DNA of 64,000 nt, taken from positions 1,736,001-1,800,000 of the forward strand of contig NC_064682.1 of the NCBI RefSeq assembly GCF_023278565.1, in the 5' to 3' direction. Source of the DNA: Colletotrichum lupini. Taxonomy: Eukaryota > Ascomycota > Sordariomycetes > Glomerellales > Glomerellaceae. This document shows, one piece after another, positions 31,950 through 47,630 of the stretch. The notes under the pieces were generated by a model. That model had not been told where the DNA came from. It worked only from the letters and a program-made list of their open reading frames with translations, and searched no databases. Made by a program: the position numbers and the translations under genes. Each line of letters begins with the position of its first letter. Position 1 is the first letter of the stretch.

Positions 31950-34900
31950 TGTGATTTATGTGTGTCGATTTAGAAAATAGGAAGAAGAAGGGGTATCTGG
32001 AGAAAGGATGTTTCTTGTTTTGTTATAAAAGAGATGATCTGATGTATAAGAGAACAGGAAGCTTGTGTGTACAGAGTAGAATTATATCGTCGGAAGGGGG
32101 GAATGACACGCCTCTTTAAACCTTTAGCTCCCCATCCTGCAAATCAACTTAAGTCCTAAACTCATCGGCGAAAGAGGGGACTAACGCCGCCGGTCGTCCA
32201 AGGAACCATGAAGCTGGAAAGCCTGGATAACGAATTTTGCGCAAAAAAAAACATACAGCGAGTACTACGTGTTAGAGGGCAGAGGAGAAAAAAACTGCAA
32301 CGTGGGTGGAGTCAAACAGCGGGAACGAAGTGGGAATAGATTGGAAACTAGATGGGCCTAAGTGCGGCTCAGTGCCGCGGTTCGAGATCGATGGAGCAAG
32401 GACCAAGGGGAATGAGAAGAAGGCCCCCCGTTGACTGAGACTCCGTTGATGCAGGAAAGGCCAGAGACGCAGAGATGCAGAGACGCCGTTTGAACAATTT
32501 GGAAGGGGGGTGGAACCGTGGTGGTGCGGAACCTTTCCAGCACGGAACGTCAAAGAAGGTCGATATGCGTCGTCATGATTCGCCGGGCCGATATGGGGCC
32601 TTGGGCCGGCCGAGGTGGGTAACTATGGAAAGCTGGCTTAGAAATCATGGAGGTTGTGCTTTTGCCTTCTATCTGCGCGGGTACACATTACACTATCAAG
32701 AATCACCGGGGGACCCTGGCCATGGATGCTTGGATTGGACGGTATTGAATGACGGCAACAGAGCCAACGGCTTCTCACATTATCTGCATCTCCGTCTAGA
32801 TCCTGTATCTCTCTCTTTAGATGGCGGTTGAGCTTTACCCGGCACGTCCTTAATCCTTACAGCTCGAGATGTTGCTGTTGAAGAAGGGTTGGGGTTCGGG
32901 CTCTTTCTGCCCGCTGTTCGAAACTTCAACATGTCGACACACGAAGAGCTGGAGACGTGCAAATGCGGCGGCTAGATGGGGAGCTACCTGTTCAAAGAAC
33001 GAATGGATAACGAAGTAAGGCATGTGTCCACAATCCAGCAGTGAGCACAGGGATTCTTTTGGCCGCCGTTCCCGAGTAAAGGTTGTGTTTTGATGTCATC
33101 GACTCCAGTATTTTCCGGCACTTGGGTGGCTTCACACCGCAACTGAGGGGCGGGACTGAGAAGAGAGCGATAAAAAATTGGAGTCCAGGTCTCTCTGGTG
33201 TTTGAGACAACTCTGGAAGGGGATTTGCACAAAAAAGCTTTTCTAGGTTTTCTTCACCATGTTCTCCATTCAAGTCCATCCCGGGTCGATCATCCCCTGT
33301 TTCCAAGGCCACTGGGGAAACCAACTTGGCAGCCAACACGATTGAATGAATCGTTCAGCCTCATCTCATTGATCTCATTGATGACTGAGCTCCAGTTTGG
33401 GATTTGAAGAGATTTTGTGGCCCCCTTCGAAAGCCTTGCCCTTACGTCAACTGCGGATTCTTCCCGTTGGGCGGCGGTTGACCGGCCTTCGCCGTTCTCG
33501 ATTTGCTTCTGTCAAAGCTTCTAGAAAACGTACATTTTTATGGAGAAATCACAAAGTCTGCCGTGCAGGGGCCATCGGCACGTCACCGATGACCCGCCCG
33601 ATGCCGCGGTTCAGTCCAACTTTGTTGCTGTGGCTGTTGTGTGAGGTGAATCGGTCTTCAAGTTTTCTCTTATCTTTGCCCAGGAGGATATTGATCATCC
33701 GACGATGAGGTAGCTCGGAATTCTAAATGCCAATCTTTCTACTACCGCCACGCTAGTTGGCTGTCATTGTGAAGATAAGATGGTAGCTGAAAGTCTGACA
33801 ACTACCGGTGCGAAGACGGAGAGTTTTACCTCACCGACAAGATAGATACCGGTAGAATATGCCCCGTTTCTGGACATGCCGTGAACGTGGCCCGGCAAGG
33901 GTCCCTTCCGGACCACGGAATTACAGAGGCAATCGTACTCCATATCCGTACAGCTGGCAAGGCCGCAGGATGGAACTCTGCTTAGTACGCAGCCGGACTT
34001 ATCTCGTAGACTTCTATTCCCCCCCAAAAAACACCTCAAAACACACATGTGGAAACAATTTGACTCCGATTTCATGCATCCTGCTCAAAGCTGCAACACA
34101 CCGTGCCTTTGGCCATGTCTTTTCATAGCAGTCCCCCTTTTGGATTTGATTATCTTGTGTTCCGCTCTTGCCGCAGCATGCATGCCCGTCTACCAAGGCG
34201 GCCACTGGGATCCTACTGCACCTTTCCTGCCCCTTTGAGTCCCCAACTGTTCATACAATCCCCAGGCCCGATCAAAAGTTTCAGGAATCGGATGGTTGTA
34301 CAAACGACGATGCAGATGCCCGAAAAGCACCCCTATCTCCGAGCTGCTGTCAGATCCCGCGTCTCCCGTTCGGGGAGATACCGAAGCGAAGCAGGGCAAT
34401 ATACGAGATGCTATATCCCGAGTTTTAGATGCGGGCGCCGTGAGCTTGTGTTCGCTCCCTGGCGATGGGGGGTTTGTTGGTGAGGGTTTGTTCATTCACC
34501 GCATATCCACGCCGTGCGGAATGTCGGAACCTGCTCGGAAACACCCCCACGGTTCCCGTCCTCGCCTGGTGAAAACCGATTGCCGTTTGTGCTTCACACT
34601 GAGAAGATGGTTTTCATTTTTGGGATAACAGACATGTGCAACTCAGAAGAACACAATCGTGAGGTAAGACACGCGCAAGTATGTGCTTGAAAAATCACGA
34701 AAACGACGTAGGACTTCCACCTTGCCATAGTTCGCTGGTGGGTGTTACCTATGTGCATCTCAAACCCGTCAGAAGGGGACCGGCGCCGCGATCGTCGGTG
34801 GTGACGTCCGCGCCGGCCATTGCTTGATTTCATAGTAACAGCAGCCATGCGAGATCCGCATGGCAGAGGCCGATCGGCGCGGCAGGTCCGAAATGCCACG

Positions 34901-36528
34901 CCCGAAGACCAAGAGAAGGGTCCCGCGAGTAAGTTCTTTTTGCCACCGAAACCCGATGAGCCGGCTACAAGCTACATGTTGCCTCCAACGGCAGACCGGT
35001 GCTAGCCAAGCCCGATATCGACATCATTGTGCGCCGTACCTGCATATGTCAGAAAAGCCTGCGTGCTGCCATGCCCACGTTTTGAGTTCATGCACACACA
35101 TACCCCAATTGAAACAGTACGAAACGGTACCGCCTCGGAGACGAACCCGTCCACAACGCCGGCCGACTTTGGAGCTCCGGGAGCAGGAACGGAGTAAGGG
35201 GCCGGGCGAAGCGGAGCGAGTGCCTGCCGCCTTCCGAAGGGCAGGAAGCCACCCAAGCCTCCGACCGGAAGGCACCAACGGGGCCATGCACGCTCATTCT
35301 TTCCTTCCGTCCCTTCACAAAGCCATCTTCATCAAGCCTGGCAGGCCCGATTTCATGAAAGCCAGCTGCCGATGCCATCTTGGAATGAGTCGAGAACTGT
35401 CTCGCTTCCTTACGTCTTGTTCACAACCCTCTTGATAATTTCAGTACCTCGGGAGCAACCGAATCTGGATAAAAGCGCAGGTAAAAAAAACTCAAACCCT
35501 TGGCCCAGGCAGGCAAGCATCTGGATACTTTCTTACCGATCCTGGGAAGCGCATTGCCCAGTCACCAAAATTACTAGGTACGAACATGCACCACAAAGGG
35601 AAGCTATCCACGATAGCTTCGCTTTTGGTTTTCCCAGGAGGAATAGTCGCACCTTTGGTTTCTATGAGGGTCTCGACTTTCAGCCTTCATCCCCGGGCAT
35701 CTTCCGCTCCCTCGCCTGTCGGGTCAACCGTCGCCGTATCTCCCCCGGCTCAATATTGAACGAGACCCCGGGCCGCTTTCCGCCTCTTCTCGCCGAGTCA
35801 ATTAGAAAATTGGTCAATACACGTACCGAGGAACAAGGGCCCTGGGGCAAATCACCGCCTGTCACCTTCAACCCCCTTTCCCCCCTCTAGGCCCGGACAA
35901 AACGGAACTTTTGTCTTGATTGGGCGGTTCGGACGGCACGGTCCTCCAGGCCTGTGAAGTGGTAGGCTTGCCATACAGGAACGGATACAGCAAAGGTCAT
36001 CCATCAACCCGGGCCATGCTACGATGATATTGGTATCGAAATCGTGAATAACGACTAGCCTCCTGCTCAGAGAGCCCGACGACTCATAATTGCGCCTCAT
36101 TGCGATGGTATCTATACACAATAGACACAACAACAAGCGGTGGACGGAAGAAGGAAATATCATAACATGGCCTCCCACAGCGCATCAGGGTACCTTACGG
36201 ATCTTACAATTCCCGCAGGACTTCAATTGGAAGAAAAGCCGCTGAAACCGGGCGAGCAGCCAAGCAAAAAACATCATTGGCAACATCGAGACAATTGTGC
36301 CGCAGGGCGATGCGCAATAACATTAAACACTAGACTCAAGAGACGATCGCCTACCAAGATCCTTGGGCCCAAGCAAGTTTGATTAACAAGACTCGGGCGA
36401 GTCTCACGCACCCAAATCCTTCGACGCTGCTGCGCGGTACTTATCCCATTTCCTTTCCTCCTCCTCCCCCCCCCCCCCCCCCCCCTACTTCCTCCTCATC
36501 CCATCCCCCCCAAAAGAGTCTATATATA
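31950..36528. other. Gene-poor flank between the ADH gene and the AT-rich block
   Basis: About 4.6 kb of normal-GC DNA. The first part is the ADH promoter. Frames of up to about 190 codons are present (for example plus-strand 34860-35435), but they lack domains and their composition is not protein-like. Pyrimidine tracts increase toward 36.4 kb. Confidence 0.4.
36466..36485. repeat. Poly-C tract (20 nt) in a pyrimidine-rich stretch
   Basis: Twenty consecutive C inside a C/T-rich run (about 36,446-36,511) that directly precedes the left boundary of the AT-rich block. Length may be uncertain because homopolymers are error-prone. Confidence 0.85.
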
Positions 36529-36617
36529 AACTAATAATAACCCCCCCTAGTTAAGGTAAGAGTCCTATATATAATAATAAGTACTTAGATATTAATAAAT
36601 CCTAGCTAAATTTAACT
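36529..36617 (+). repeat. Left terminal inverted repeat of the 26.6-kb block
   Basis: Begins AACTAATAATAACCCCCCCT and pairs with 63,073-63,160. The first 37 positions are identical. The first differences (CGTG at the right end, TATA at the left) are RIP-type transitions. Confidence 0.85.
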
Positions 36618-38298
36618 AATCGGACTTCGGTTTTTTTTTTAAAATACTCGGGCTATAAATATTTTAAAAATAAATTATAGCTAATTAGGGTATTATTACC
36701 TAATTAATAGGAAATAATTCTGACTTATACCTTTCTTTTACCCTAACTAAGTTATATCCCTTTTTTTAAACTTCTACCCTTTATTATAACTTTTATTAAA
36801 AACTTTTATTATAAAACTTACTATTATACTTAAAATTTATTAATAATTAATTAGAAATATTTTTAAATTAACTTTATAATACTTTTTTACTATTATAATA
36901 ATAATAACTTTAAGTTTTATATTAATAATAAAAGGGGCCGGCCTAAAAATCTCTTTATATTTAAAACTAACGGTATAAGTTTTATCCTTATTATTATAAT
37001 TAAATACGTAATTTATTTACTTATTTTTATAATAATAAAATTAAGTAATCCTATTATTAAGAGAACTTTATTATTATTATTTAGAGGTTAATAACCTTTA
37101 CTTTAATAGCTATTATTAATCGTTTTTTAATATATTTAAAAAATACTTTAAAAAGGGTTATCGTATTAACTCTACGATTTTTTATAAGGGATCCCTCTTT
37201 ATTACTATTAACCTTAAGGTTACTTATAAGTTATTTTTTATTTTATATTAATATTTTTAGCTTTATTAATAATCTTTTATAAAATATTATATTAAAATAA
37301 TATTACTTATAAAGGGTTAGGATATACCCCTAAATACTCCCTAAAAACCTAAAACTATTATAAATAATAAAGTATTATTTACTATCTTTTTTAAAAAGAA
37401 CGGTATTATAAATAAAAATATTTCTAAAATATTTCTAATTTATAAAACTAATTATTTTTAATAAAACGTCGCCCGGATAAAAATAAACGTTAAGCTTAGC
37501 CCTGAGGAAAGTTATAAAGTTTATAAATTATAAAACGCTATTAATTATAATAAGTATAATTTATTTCTTAATTAACGCTCCTCTTAACTAAATTTTATAA
37601 CCTACCCTCCTCTTAATATATATAAGCTAACTTACTTAGTATTTTATAAGTATTATTACCCTAAGCTTATATTAAACGAGGATATTTTTAATAAATTACT
37701 TTATTAATATTTATATATTATTATATTTAATATTAATTATTTTTAAAAATCTCTAAAACCCCTAAGTAAATAGGTTAGAATAATAAAATAGTTAAGAGTA
37801 AACTAATTTAGCCTACTTCTATTAATAATTTTAATAATAATAAGATAGATTCTTAAATAAACCCCGCTACTTCTACTTAAACTTTTATAAAGAATATAAA
37901 TAAATAAAAAGTATAATTAAAAGTTAAGGAATAATAAGGAATAATTAGTCTAGGGAAGTTTATAAGTAAACAGTTTATTAAAATAGAAGTATTTTACTTA
38001 CCTTTTTAAAATAGTATTATATAAATTAAGAATGCCGTAGGATTATAAATAAATATTCGTAATAAATATATAAATATAAGTTAAGGCTATAAATACTAAG
38101 TAAATAATATATTAATTATAAATATTTCCTAAATATTTCTTAAAGATTTCCTAAAGTTTTCTTAAGAATTTCTTAAAAATTTCTTAAAGGTTTCTTAGAA
38201 ATTTCTTAAAAATTTCCTAAATATTTCCTAAATATTTCCTTATTATATTTTAAAGATTTTCTTAATATACCTTAAATACTTTTAAAATATTTCTATCT
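36618..38298. other. RIP-degraded sequence of the outer element, left part
   Basis: About 1.7 kb of extremely AT-rich DNA. No homology to the MULEs or to the two 1-kb insertion families was seen by eye, so it probably belongs to the outer TIR element. It has no open frame. Confidence 0.4.
38117..38245. repeat. Imperfect 11-12 bp minisatellite, TAAATATTTCCT-like
   Basis: About ten degenerate units of the type TAAATATTTCCT / TTAAAAATTTCT in tandem. The unit core AAATATTT is palindromic. Confidence 0.6.
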
Positions 38299-38311
38299 TT
38301 CTAATTTTTAT

Positions 38312-39296
38312 TTATTTTTTATTTTTACTTTTACTAGCTACTCGGGTAATTCTTAATATCGTTTATACGGTATTAATATATAATATTAGTAAATACTTAT
38401 ACTATCTTGCTAAACTATTTTTTTTAGATTTTTTAACTTTTTAACTTTCCCTCTTATAAAGTTTATAACTACGGATTATTAATAATAATAATAAGCATTA
38501 CTATTTTATAAGCCTATTACGTACCTAACTAAATTAACTATCCTTCTAAGTAATAGTAGCTTATAACGGTAGTATTAGAGATACCCTCGTTATTATTATT
38601 AAGAATAATACTAACCTCTATAAGTACGATATTTACCCTAGTATTTTTAACTTTACTTATATATATATATATTCGTTACCTCATTTCTTTTATTAAAGTT
38701 AAAGACGCTTCCCTTACCGTCCGTTACTATCGTACTATTACTATTACTATCTAACTATTTACTTACTCTTAAGCATACTTTATTAAAATACTAAAACGCT
38801 ATTAATAACTCGTCGACCCTTAGGGCTTCTTTAATAATTAGAAGTTCGATTTTATAAGTATTATACTAGACGACCCCGAGCTATAGAGAGACCGCTTTAA
38901 TAAATATTATATTTATAATATTAACTTATAAAAAACGAATAGATATATTATAATAAACGTCGCCCTTATTAATACCTTTTTAATATAATAGAGTATAAAT
39001 AAGCCTAGACTTAATAATATAATTAAGAACTTAAAAAGAGTATAAGCGAGCGTATTAAATAAAAATAGTAATAGGGAGAGGTTATTATTAAATAAAATAA
39101 AAGGAGAAAGTAAGGGGTAGTATTCGGCTATTAAAAGGGTAATTAATATATTATAATAAGATCGTTAGTATTTACGGCCGGCTATTATTAGTTATAAAGT
39201 TTATTACGTAATAAAAACTCGATATTAACCCTAATAGACTAGCTTGCTTATAAAGGCGAAGATGGCCCCTAATAAGGCGGACCGGACCCTAAAAGG
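38312..39296 (-). mobile_element. Non-LTR-like insertion, family H copy 1
   Basis: About 985 bp flanked by a perfect 13-bp direct repeat TTCTAATTTTTAT at 38,299-38,311 and 39,297-39,309. A T-rich end (TTTATTTTTTATTTTTAC) touches the left repeat, i.e. an A-rich tail on the minus strand. The other end is GGACCCTAAAAGG. It is the inverted counterpart of 49,859-50,901. Tail plus 10-13 bp duplication fits target-primed insertion of a LINE fragment or SINE-like retroposon. Confidence 0.6.
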
Positions 39297-39433
39297 TTCT
39301 AATTTTTATAATATTTATAAATATAAATTAATTAATAAATAATAAAATAATAAATTATTAACTTATTTTAATAAATTATAAGCTTATTATATAATTATAT
39401 ATTTAATATAATTTACTATTTATAATTATAATA

Positions 39434-39464
<31 letters not shown>

Positions 39465-39474
39465 GCCTTATATA

Positions 39475-39766
<292 letters not shown>

Positions 39767-42700
39767 GGAATTAATAAGGACGCATAACAAATTAATATAA
39801 ACATATAGCTCTTAGGGACGCATAATATTCTCTATTTCTGATTAGTTTAAAAATTTATTATTAATATACTTAGATTTTATTACTTTTTTTTAAAATATAT
39901 ATTCCTTTTTATAATCTTTTTTATACGATTATATTTTAAGGGAGCTTTATTATAAAGTTATTATTAACTCGACGCGTTTTATATCCTCTTTTCCTTAAAG
40001 CTATACTAGTTTATATATTATAAAATAGCTCTTTTAATAGTTTACGTACCGAGCCTATATTATTAAACTTAATTTAATAGCTTAGATAATTAAAGCTATT
40101 TTATAAAATACTAACGCTCCGATAATAATAATATACTATTATTTTTTATTTTAAATAAAAGCTATACTAATATTAACTAGTTTTAGAAAATTAGTAATCC
40201 CTATATATATAATAACTTAATAAATAATATTTTACTTAAGCTATTACGAAAAACGTAACTACTATTTTACTATCTATATTAATATATTAAAATAGAACTA
40301 ACCCTTTATCTTAATTAAAAATTCTTTAATAAAACTAATACTCTCTAGCCTTTTATTATTCTCTAATTCTTATTAATACGTAGTCCTCCCTTTTTTAATA
40401 AAAAGTTTAAATAGCTTATATTTTACTTTATATACTATTTTTTAAAAGGGATATAGATTACTTAGTATACTACCCTCCCCTAAATATTATTAAAGCTTAG
40501 TCCCTCTCCTTTTTTTAATAAATCTTAATAACCTACTTAGTTTATTATAAAATAGTTTATAATATTCTTTAGCTTATTATATAAGTTATTAAGATTAATA
40601 AAAAGTTAATAATTAGCCTTATTTAATAATATAAGTAAAGCTATTTATAATAAAAAACGTAGGGTTTTTAAATAAACCTATTACCCTATTTATTTTTATA
40701 ATAAAACCCTCTTTTAAGTCTATTATTTTTCTAAACTATAGCTTTTTATTATATTTAAAATAATAAATCCTCCTCCCTTTTTTTAAATAAAACCCTAAAC
40801 TTACTAATTCTTAGTAGCCTAGAGTTAATAATAAATACTCTTTTTAATTAAGTTAATATTTTTACTAAGGCTAATAGCTTTAGTATTATAAAATATTATA
40901 AGTATAAGTAAAATAAAAAGAATATTTAGTATATATTTTAATACGACCGATATAAATATCCTAAGCTTAGTTATAGTATAAGTTTAAAATAATAAAGATC
41001 CTAAAAATATAATTATAAATAAAAGTTAATTACTAAGGCTAAGGTTAAGGGATAGTAATTATTATAATAATATAAAAATCCCTAATATAGCTAATATAAC
41101 TATAAGCCTAGCTTTAAAATATTTATATACTTTTTTTATTATAAGCTTACTTAGTTAGTTAAGGATATTATTAAAATTATAAATTAACGGGTTAGGATTT
41201 GGGTATATAACGTACATACTATTATTTAAGAGTAGTTCTTAAAGTCCTTATTTATTTAGCGAGATATTTATAACGCTAGGGCTTATATAAACTAAAAGAA
41301 ACTAATTAAATACTCGCTAATTATAGCGTTAATTAAGCTATTTAATAAGTAAGATATCCTATACGTAGTAAAATAGGTAAATAACGAGCTAAACTACTTT
41401 ATTAGCTTTATTTAGACCTTTTTTTATTATTTTTAAATATAAAAGCGATTTTTTAAAATAATTAGCTTTAATAATACTGATAATACTAATCGTTTTAAGC
41501 TCCCTCTTTTTTAAGTTATTAAGTAGACCTATTTTAGATCTATTTATAATGCCGCGTTTAGCCTTATTAATAATAAGAAATTAGAGGGTTTTTAGTTTTT
41601 TTTAATAAGTATTTACTAATTTATAAACTAATACTTAGTCCGTTACCCTATTATTATTATTATAAACTATAATGAATAAATAAAAACTATACTAAATAAG
41701 TAGTTCCCGGACGTTTAATAATAACTTTATATTTATTATATTAACTTTAATATTATATTTAGGGCTAAGTAAAAGTAGGTTAAGGACCGTAATTATAATA
41801 ATAATAATAATAGGTTTAGTAACGAGGGATATTAGTTATTAATATGAGTATTAATAGTTATACTAAATAATAAAAATAAGGCTTATATTAATATACTTAT
41901 TAATAAGCCTCTTTTTTATATATATTATAGGGTCCTTATAATATAAAAGCTTATTATTTTCGTTAAAACTAAGTATACTTTTAAAAAAGCCTAGACTAAG
42001 CTTTATAAAAAGCTTAATAACTAATCCCTAATTTTTTAATACCTCTACGTAATATACTTATTTTTAAAAGTATAATAGGCCCGTTATTTTATTTAAAAAT
42101 ATTAGAACTTTAATACTCGCATTATTTTTAATACTAAGTTAAATAATAATAATATTAAGGGTTATTTTTTAAATAATTTTAGTTATTTATATTAGCTTAT
42201 TAACGTTATATAAAATATAATTAATAATTAAGAGCTACGCTTTTACTAGGCTTATATAAAAAACGAGGTACTTATAAACTAAGAATATATAAGTACTCGC
42301 TTTAAGTACTTAAATAAACTTTAAGTAATACTTTTTTTAAAATATCTTATTTTAATTAAGATATAAGGCCGGCTTATAAAAAAAGTAATACTATTTAATA
42401 AGAGGCTATTTTTAAACCCCCTTAGATTTTATAATTTAAATTATACTATTTTAATTAAGCTAAGTATCTTATATTATTATAAAATTTATTTTAAAATATT
42501 AGATTTAGTTACTTTTAATAAATAAAAAATATACCCTTAATAGCGTTTTTAAAAAACATCTTCTTTAGATTTATATTATTAAATCTTTAACTTTAAGATT
42601 ACTATATCCCTCTATAATAAGCTAAAGAATATAATATAGCTTATTTTATTATAACTAGTTTTATTTAAAAAAGGCCGGTTAGCTAATTAAGCCCGTACTA

Positions 42701-43329
42701 TTTATAATAACTAAAGTATTAATAATAAAAAGCGAGGCTACTTATTTAAAAATAGAAATAAATTAATACTAACTAAGTTTATAAAAAAAATAAGTTAGCT
42801 AAGTTAAAACTAAATATTAAGCTTATTTTAGTAATAAATAAGGAGCTAATTTAGCGTTCTTAGTAAGGGGAGGATAATAAGGAATTATATAAATAAACGG
42901 CTAATATAGCTTAGTATTTAAAAAAAACGGAGCTAATAAAAAGTAGTTTATAATAATAATAAATTATTATAACTATATTAAAAGAGGTAGTTAAGTAGAC
43001 GTTATTATAATTTACTCTTTATATATTTTAAGTATATAGTACAAAAAAGCTTTATTTATTTAAGATTTATAAAAGCTTAGATTACTAGCTTATTTAAGAT
43101 TTATAAATCTTAAATAAGTAATATAGCGGTTTTAAACGAGTATAGGGGTTATAATAATATTCTTATTTTTAAAAATCTTAAACTAGAGCTTAAATTAAAA
43201 AGAATAATAAGAATAACTATATTAATATAGTTACCCTTATTATTTTTATAGGGAGGTATTATTTTTTTAAATTAATTAAAAATAGAGAATATTATACGTC
43301 CTTAAGAGCTATGCGTCCCTATTAATTCC
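39767..43329 (+). mobile_element. Mutator-like element (MULE), copy A, RIP-inactivated
   Basis: About 3.56 kb with terminal inverted repeats: the left end GGAATTAATAAGGACGCATA and the reverse complement of the right end GGAATTAATAGGGACGCATA continue to match over about 65 bp, apart from a short extra segment in the left end. It sits between AAT microsatellite tracts. A transposase relic is readable on the plus strand (see 41,479-41,790). It is the most complete copy. Confidence 0.7.
41479..41790 (+). pseudogene. MULE transposase remnant (copy A)
   Basis: One frame reads DNTNRFKLPLF, later YNAAFSLINNKKLEGF, YLVRYPIIIINYNE and FPDV followed by three stops, LYIYYINFNI and FRAK. These match the order of the MULE transposase core: TNRF..LP, NAAFGLI.E..E.F.W, P.VIITD.., FPD..QQLC.WHI..N. 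In-frame TAA/TAG codons occur where CAA/CAG would stand, the mark of RIP on the coding strand. The element cannot encode a working protein. Confidence 0.65.
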
Positions 43330-44966
<1,637 letters not shown>

Positions 44967-47310
44967 GAGAATTAATAAGGATATATAACGAATTAATACG
45001 GATATATAGCTCTTAAAGACGTATAATATTCTCTATTTTTAATTAGTTTAAAAATTTATTATTAATATACTTAGATTTTATTACTATTTTTAAAGTACTT
45101 ATCTCTTTTTATAATCTTTTTTATATAATTATATTTTAAAAAAGCTTTATTACGAAGCTATTATCGACTTAATACGTCTTATATCCTCTTTTTTTTAAAG
45201 CTATATTAGTTTATATATTATAAAATAGCTCTTTTAATAGCTTACGTACCGAGTTTATATTACTAAGCTTAATTTAATAGCTTAAATAATTAAAATTATT
45301 TTATAAAATATTAATATTTTAATAATAATAATATACTATCGTCTCTTATTTTAAATAAAAACTATATTAATATTAATTAGTTTTATAAAATTAGCAATCC
45401 CTATATATATAGTCACTTAATAAATAATATTTTATTAAAACTATTATAAAGAACGTAACTATTATTTTACTATTTATATTAATATATTAAAATAAAACTA
45501 ACTTTTTATTTTAATTAGAAATTCCTTAATAAAACTAATATTTTTAACTTTTTATTATTTTTTTAATTTTTATTAGTATATAGTCCTTCCTTTTTTAATA
45601 AAAAGTTTAAATAGTTTATATTCTATTTTATATATTATTTTTTAAAAAGGATATAAATTACTTAGTATACTACTCTTTTTTAAATATTACTAAAGCCTAG
45701 TCCCTCTCCTTTTTTTAATAAATCTTAATAACTTACTTAGTTTATTATAAAGGGAATTAATATATAAGTATTATAAATTAATATATAGGTATTGCTCTTA
45801 TACGGGCGTTACTATTTTACTTTTCAATTAGTTTAAAAAATTATTATTAATATAGTTAAATTTTACTAAATACTTATAAAGTATCCTAAGCCTTTGTTCT
45901 TTTACTTTTTTTATATTTAAATTATATTATTAAGCCTCGAAATTTAACTTATAATATTTATTTATAATAGCTTTTATAATTAGAATTAAAGACGTTCCCT
46001 AAGGCTAATTTTAAAATAATACCCCTATTAAAAAACTTCTCTTTTTATAAGAGCGATTATTAACTAATTACGGCCTCTTATTATTATTTAGTTAATTATT
46101 ATTATTTCCTTTTTTAAAAAATAGCCGCCCTAATATTAACTAATTTTATAAAATTAGTAATTTTAAAAAGTAGTACGACTTTATTACTAAGCTCTTAGCT
46201 AGTATATTATAAAATATATAACTTTTTATAAACGATTATTTTAATATAGAGCTTATATTATATTTTACTTATTATTTTCTTAAAAGAATGATAAAAGCGT
46301 AGCGAACTACCCTCTTATAACCTTTTTTAAAATATAACCCCTCTCTCTTTAATAAATAATCTTAATAACTTTTTTATTTTATAATAAAATAGTTTAATAA
46401 TATTCTTTAGCTTATTAAATAAATTATTAAAATTAATTAATAATTAATAATAACACTATTTTAATAATAAGAATATATCCGTTAATAATAATAAATATAG
46501 GGTCCCTAAGTTAACTTACTACCCTATTTACCCCTATAGCTATTTTTTATTTAAAATAAAGCGTTTTTTTAAACTATAGCTTTTTATTATATTCTAAATA
46601 ACTAATCCTCTTTTCTTTTTATAACTTAAATCCTAAACTTACTAATTCTTAATAATTTAAAATAAATTTATAATACCCTTTTTAACTAAGTTAATAACTT
46701 TATAAGAGTTAATAAATTTAATATTATAAAGTAAAATAAATATAAAGCTTAAGGCCGAATTATTTAATATACTTTTTAATATAATTAGTTTAATAAGCTT
46801 AGGTTTATATAAAGTATTGGTATTTAATAATATAAGTTTTAAAAATATGGTTATAAATAATAAGTTATTACCGATATTTAAAAAGAGAATAAGTAGCTAT
46901 TACGTTATTATTTAAACCCCTAGTATAATTAGTATAATTATAGCCCTAGTTTTAAAGCCTCTACGTACCCTTTATATTATAAGCTTACTAAAATAGTTAA
47001 AAATATTATTAAAATTATAAGTTAATAAATTAAAATTCGGGCTCGTAATATACGTATTATTATCTAAAAGTAGTTTTTAGAGTCCTTATTTACTTAGTAA
47101 AATATTGATAATACTAAGGCTCGTATAAACTAAAAGAAATTAGTTAAATACTCGCTAACTATAGCGTTAATTAAGCTATTTAATAAGTAAAATATTTATA
47201 CGTAATAAAATAGGTAAACGACGAGCTAAACCGCTTTATTAGCCTTATTTAAACTATTCTTTACTATTTTTAAATATAAAAGCGATTCCCTAAAGTAATT
47301 AGCTTCGATA

Positions 47311-47630
47311 ATATTTATAATATTAATCGCTTTAAGCTCTCTCTTTTTTAAGTTACTAAGTAAATCTATTTTAAATCTATTTATAACGCCGCATTTAGCC
47401 TTATTAATAATAAGAAACTAAAGGGTTTTTAGTTTTTCTTAATAAGTATTTACTAATTTATAAACTAATACTTAATTCGTTACCTTATTATTATTATTAT
47501 TATAAACTACGATAAATAAGTAAAGGCTATACTAAACGAGTAGTTCTTAAACGCTTAGTAATAACTTTATATTTATTATATTAATTTTAATATTATACTT
47601 AGGGCTAAGTAAAAATAGGTTAAGGACTAT
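47311..47630 (+). pseudogene. MULE transposase remnant (copy D, first part)
   Basis: Same motif order and position as the copy A relic, independently mutated: it keeps codons that A lost and the reverse. Stops again replace likely glutamine codons. Coding capacity is destroyed. Confidence 0.5.

Noticed and set aside
31014..31973. Long plus-strand frames opposite the alcohol dehydrogenase
   Set aside because: They are antisense shadows kept open by GC-rich third codon positions; translations are Gly/Val/Asp-rich with no domain.
34860..35435. 191-codon plus-strand frame in the gene-poor flank
   Set aside because: Composition rich in Arg, Pro, Cys and His without domains or splice-supported extension; probably chance.
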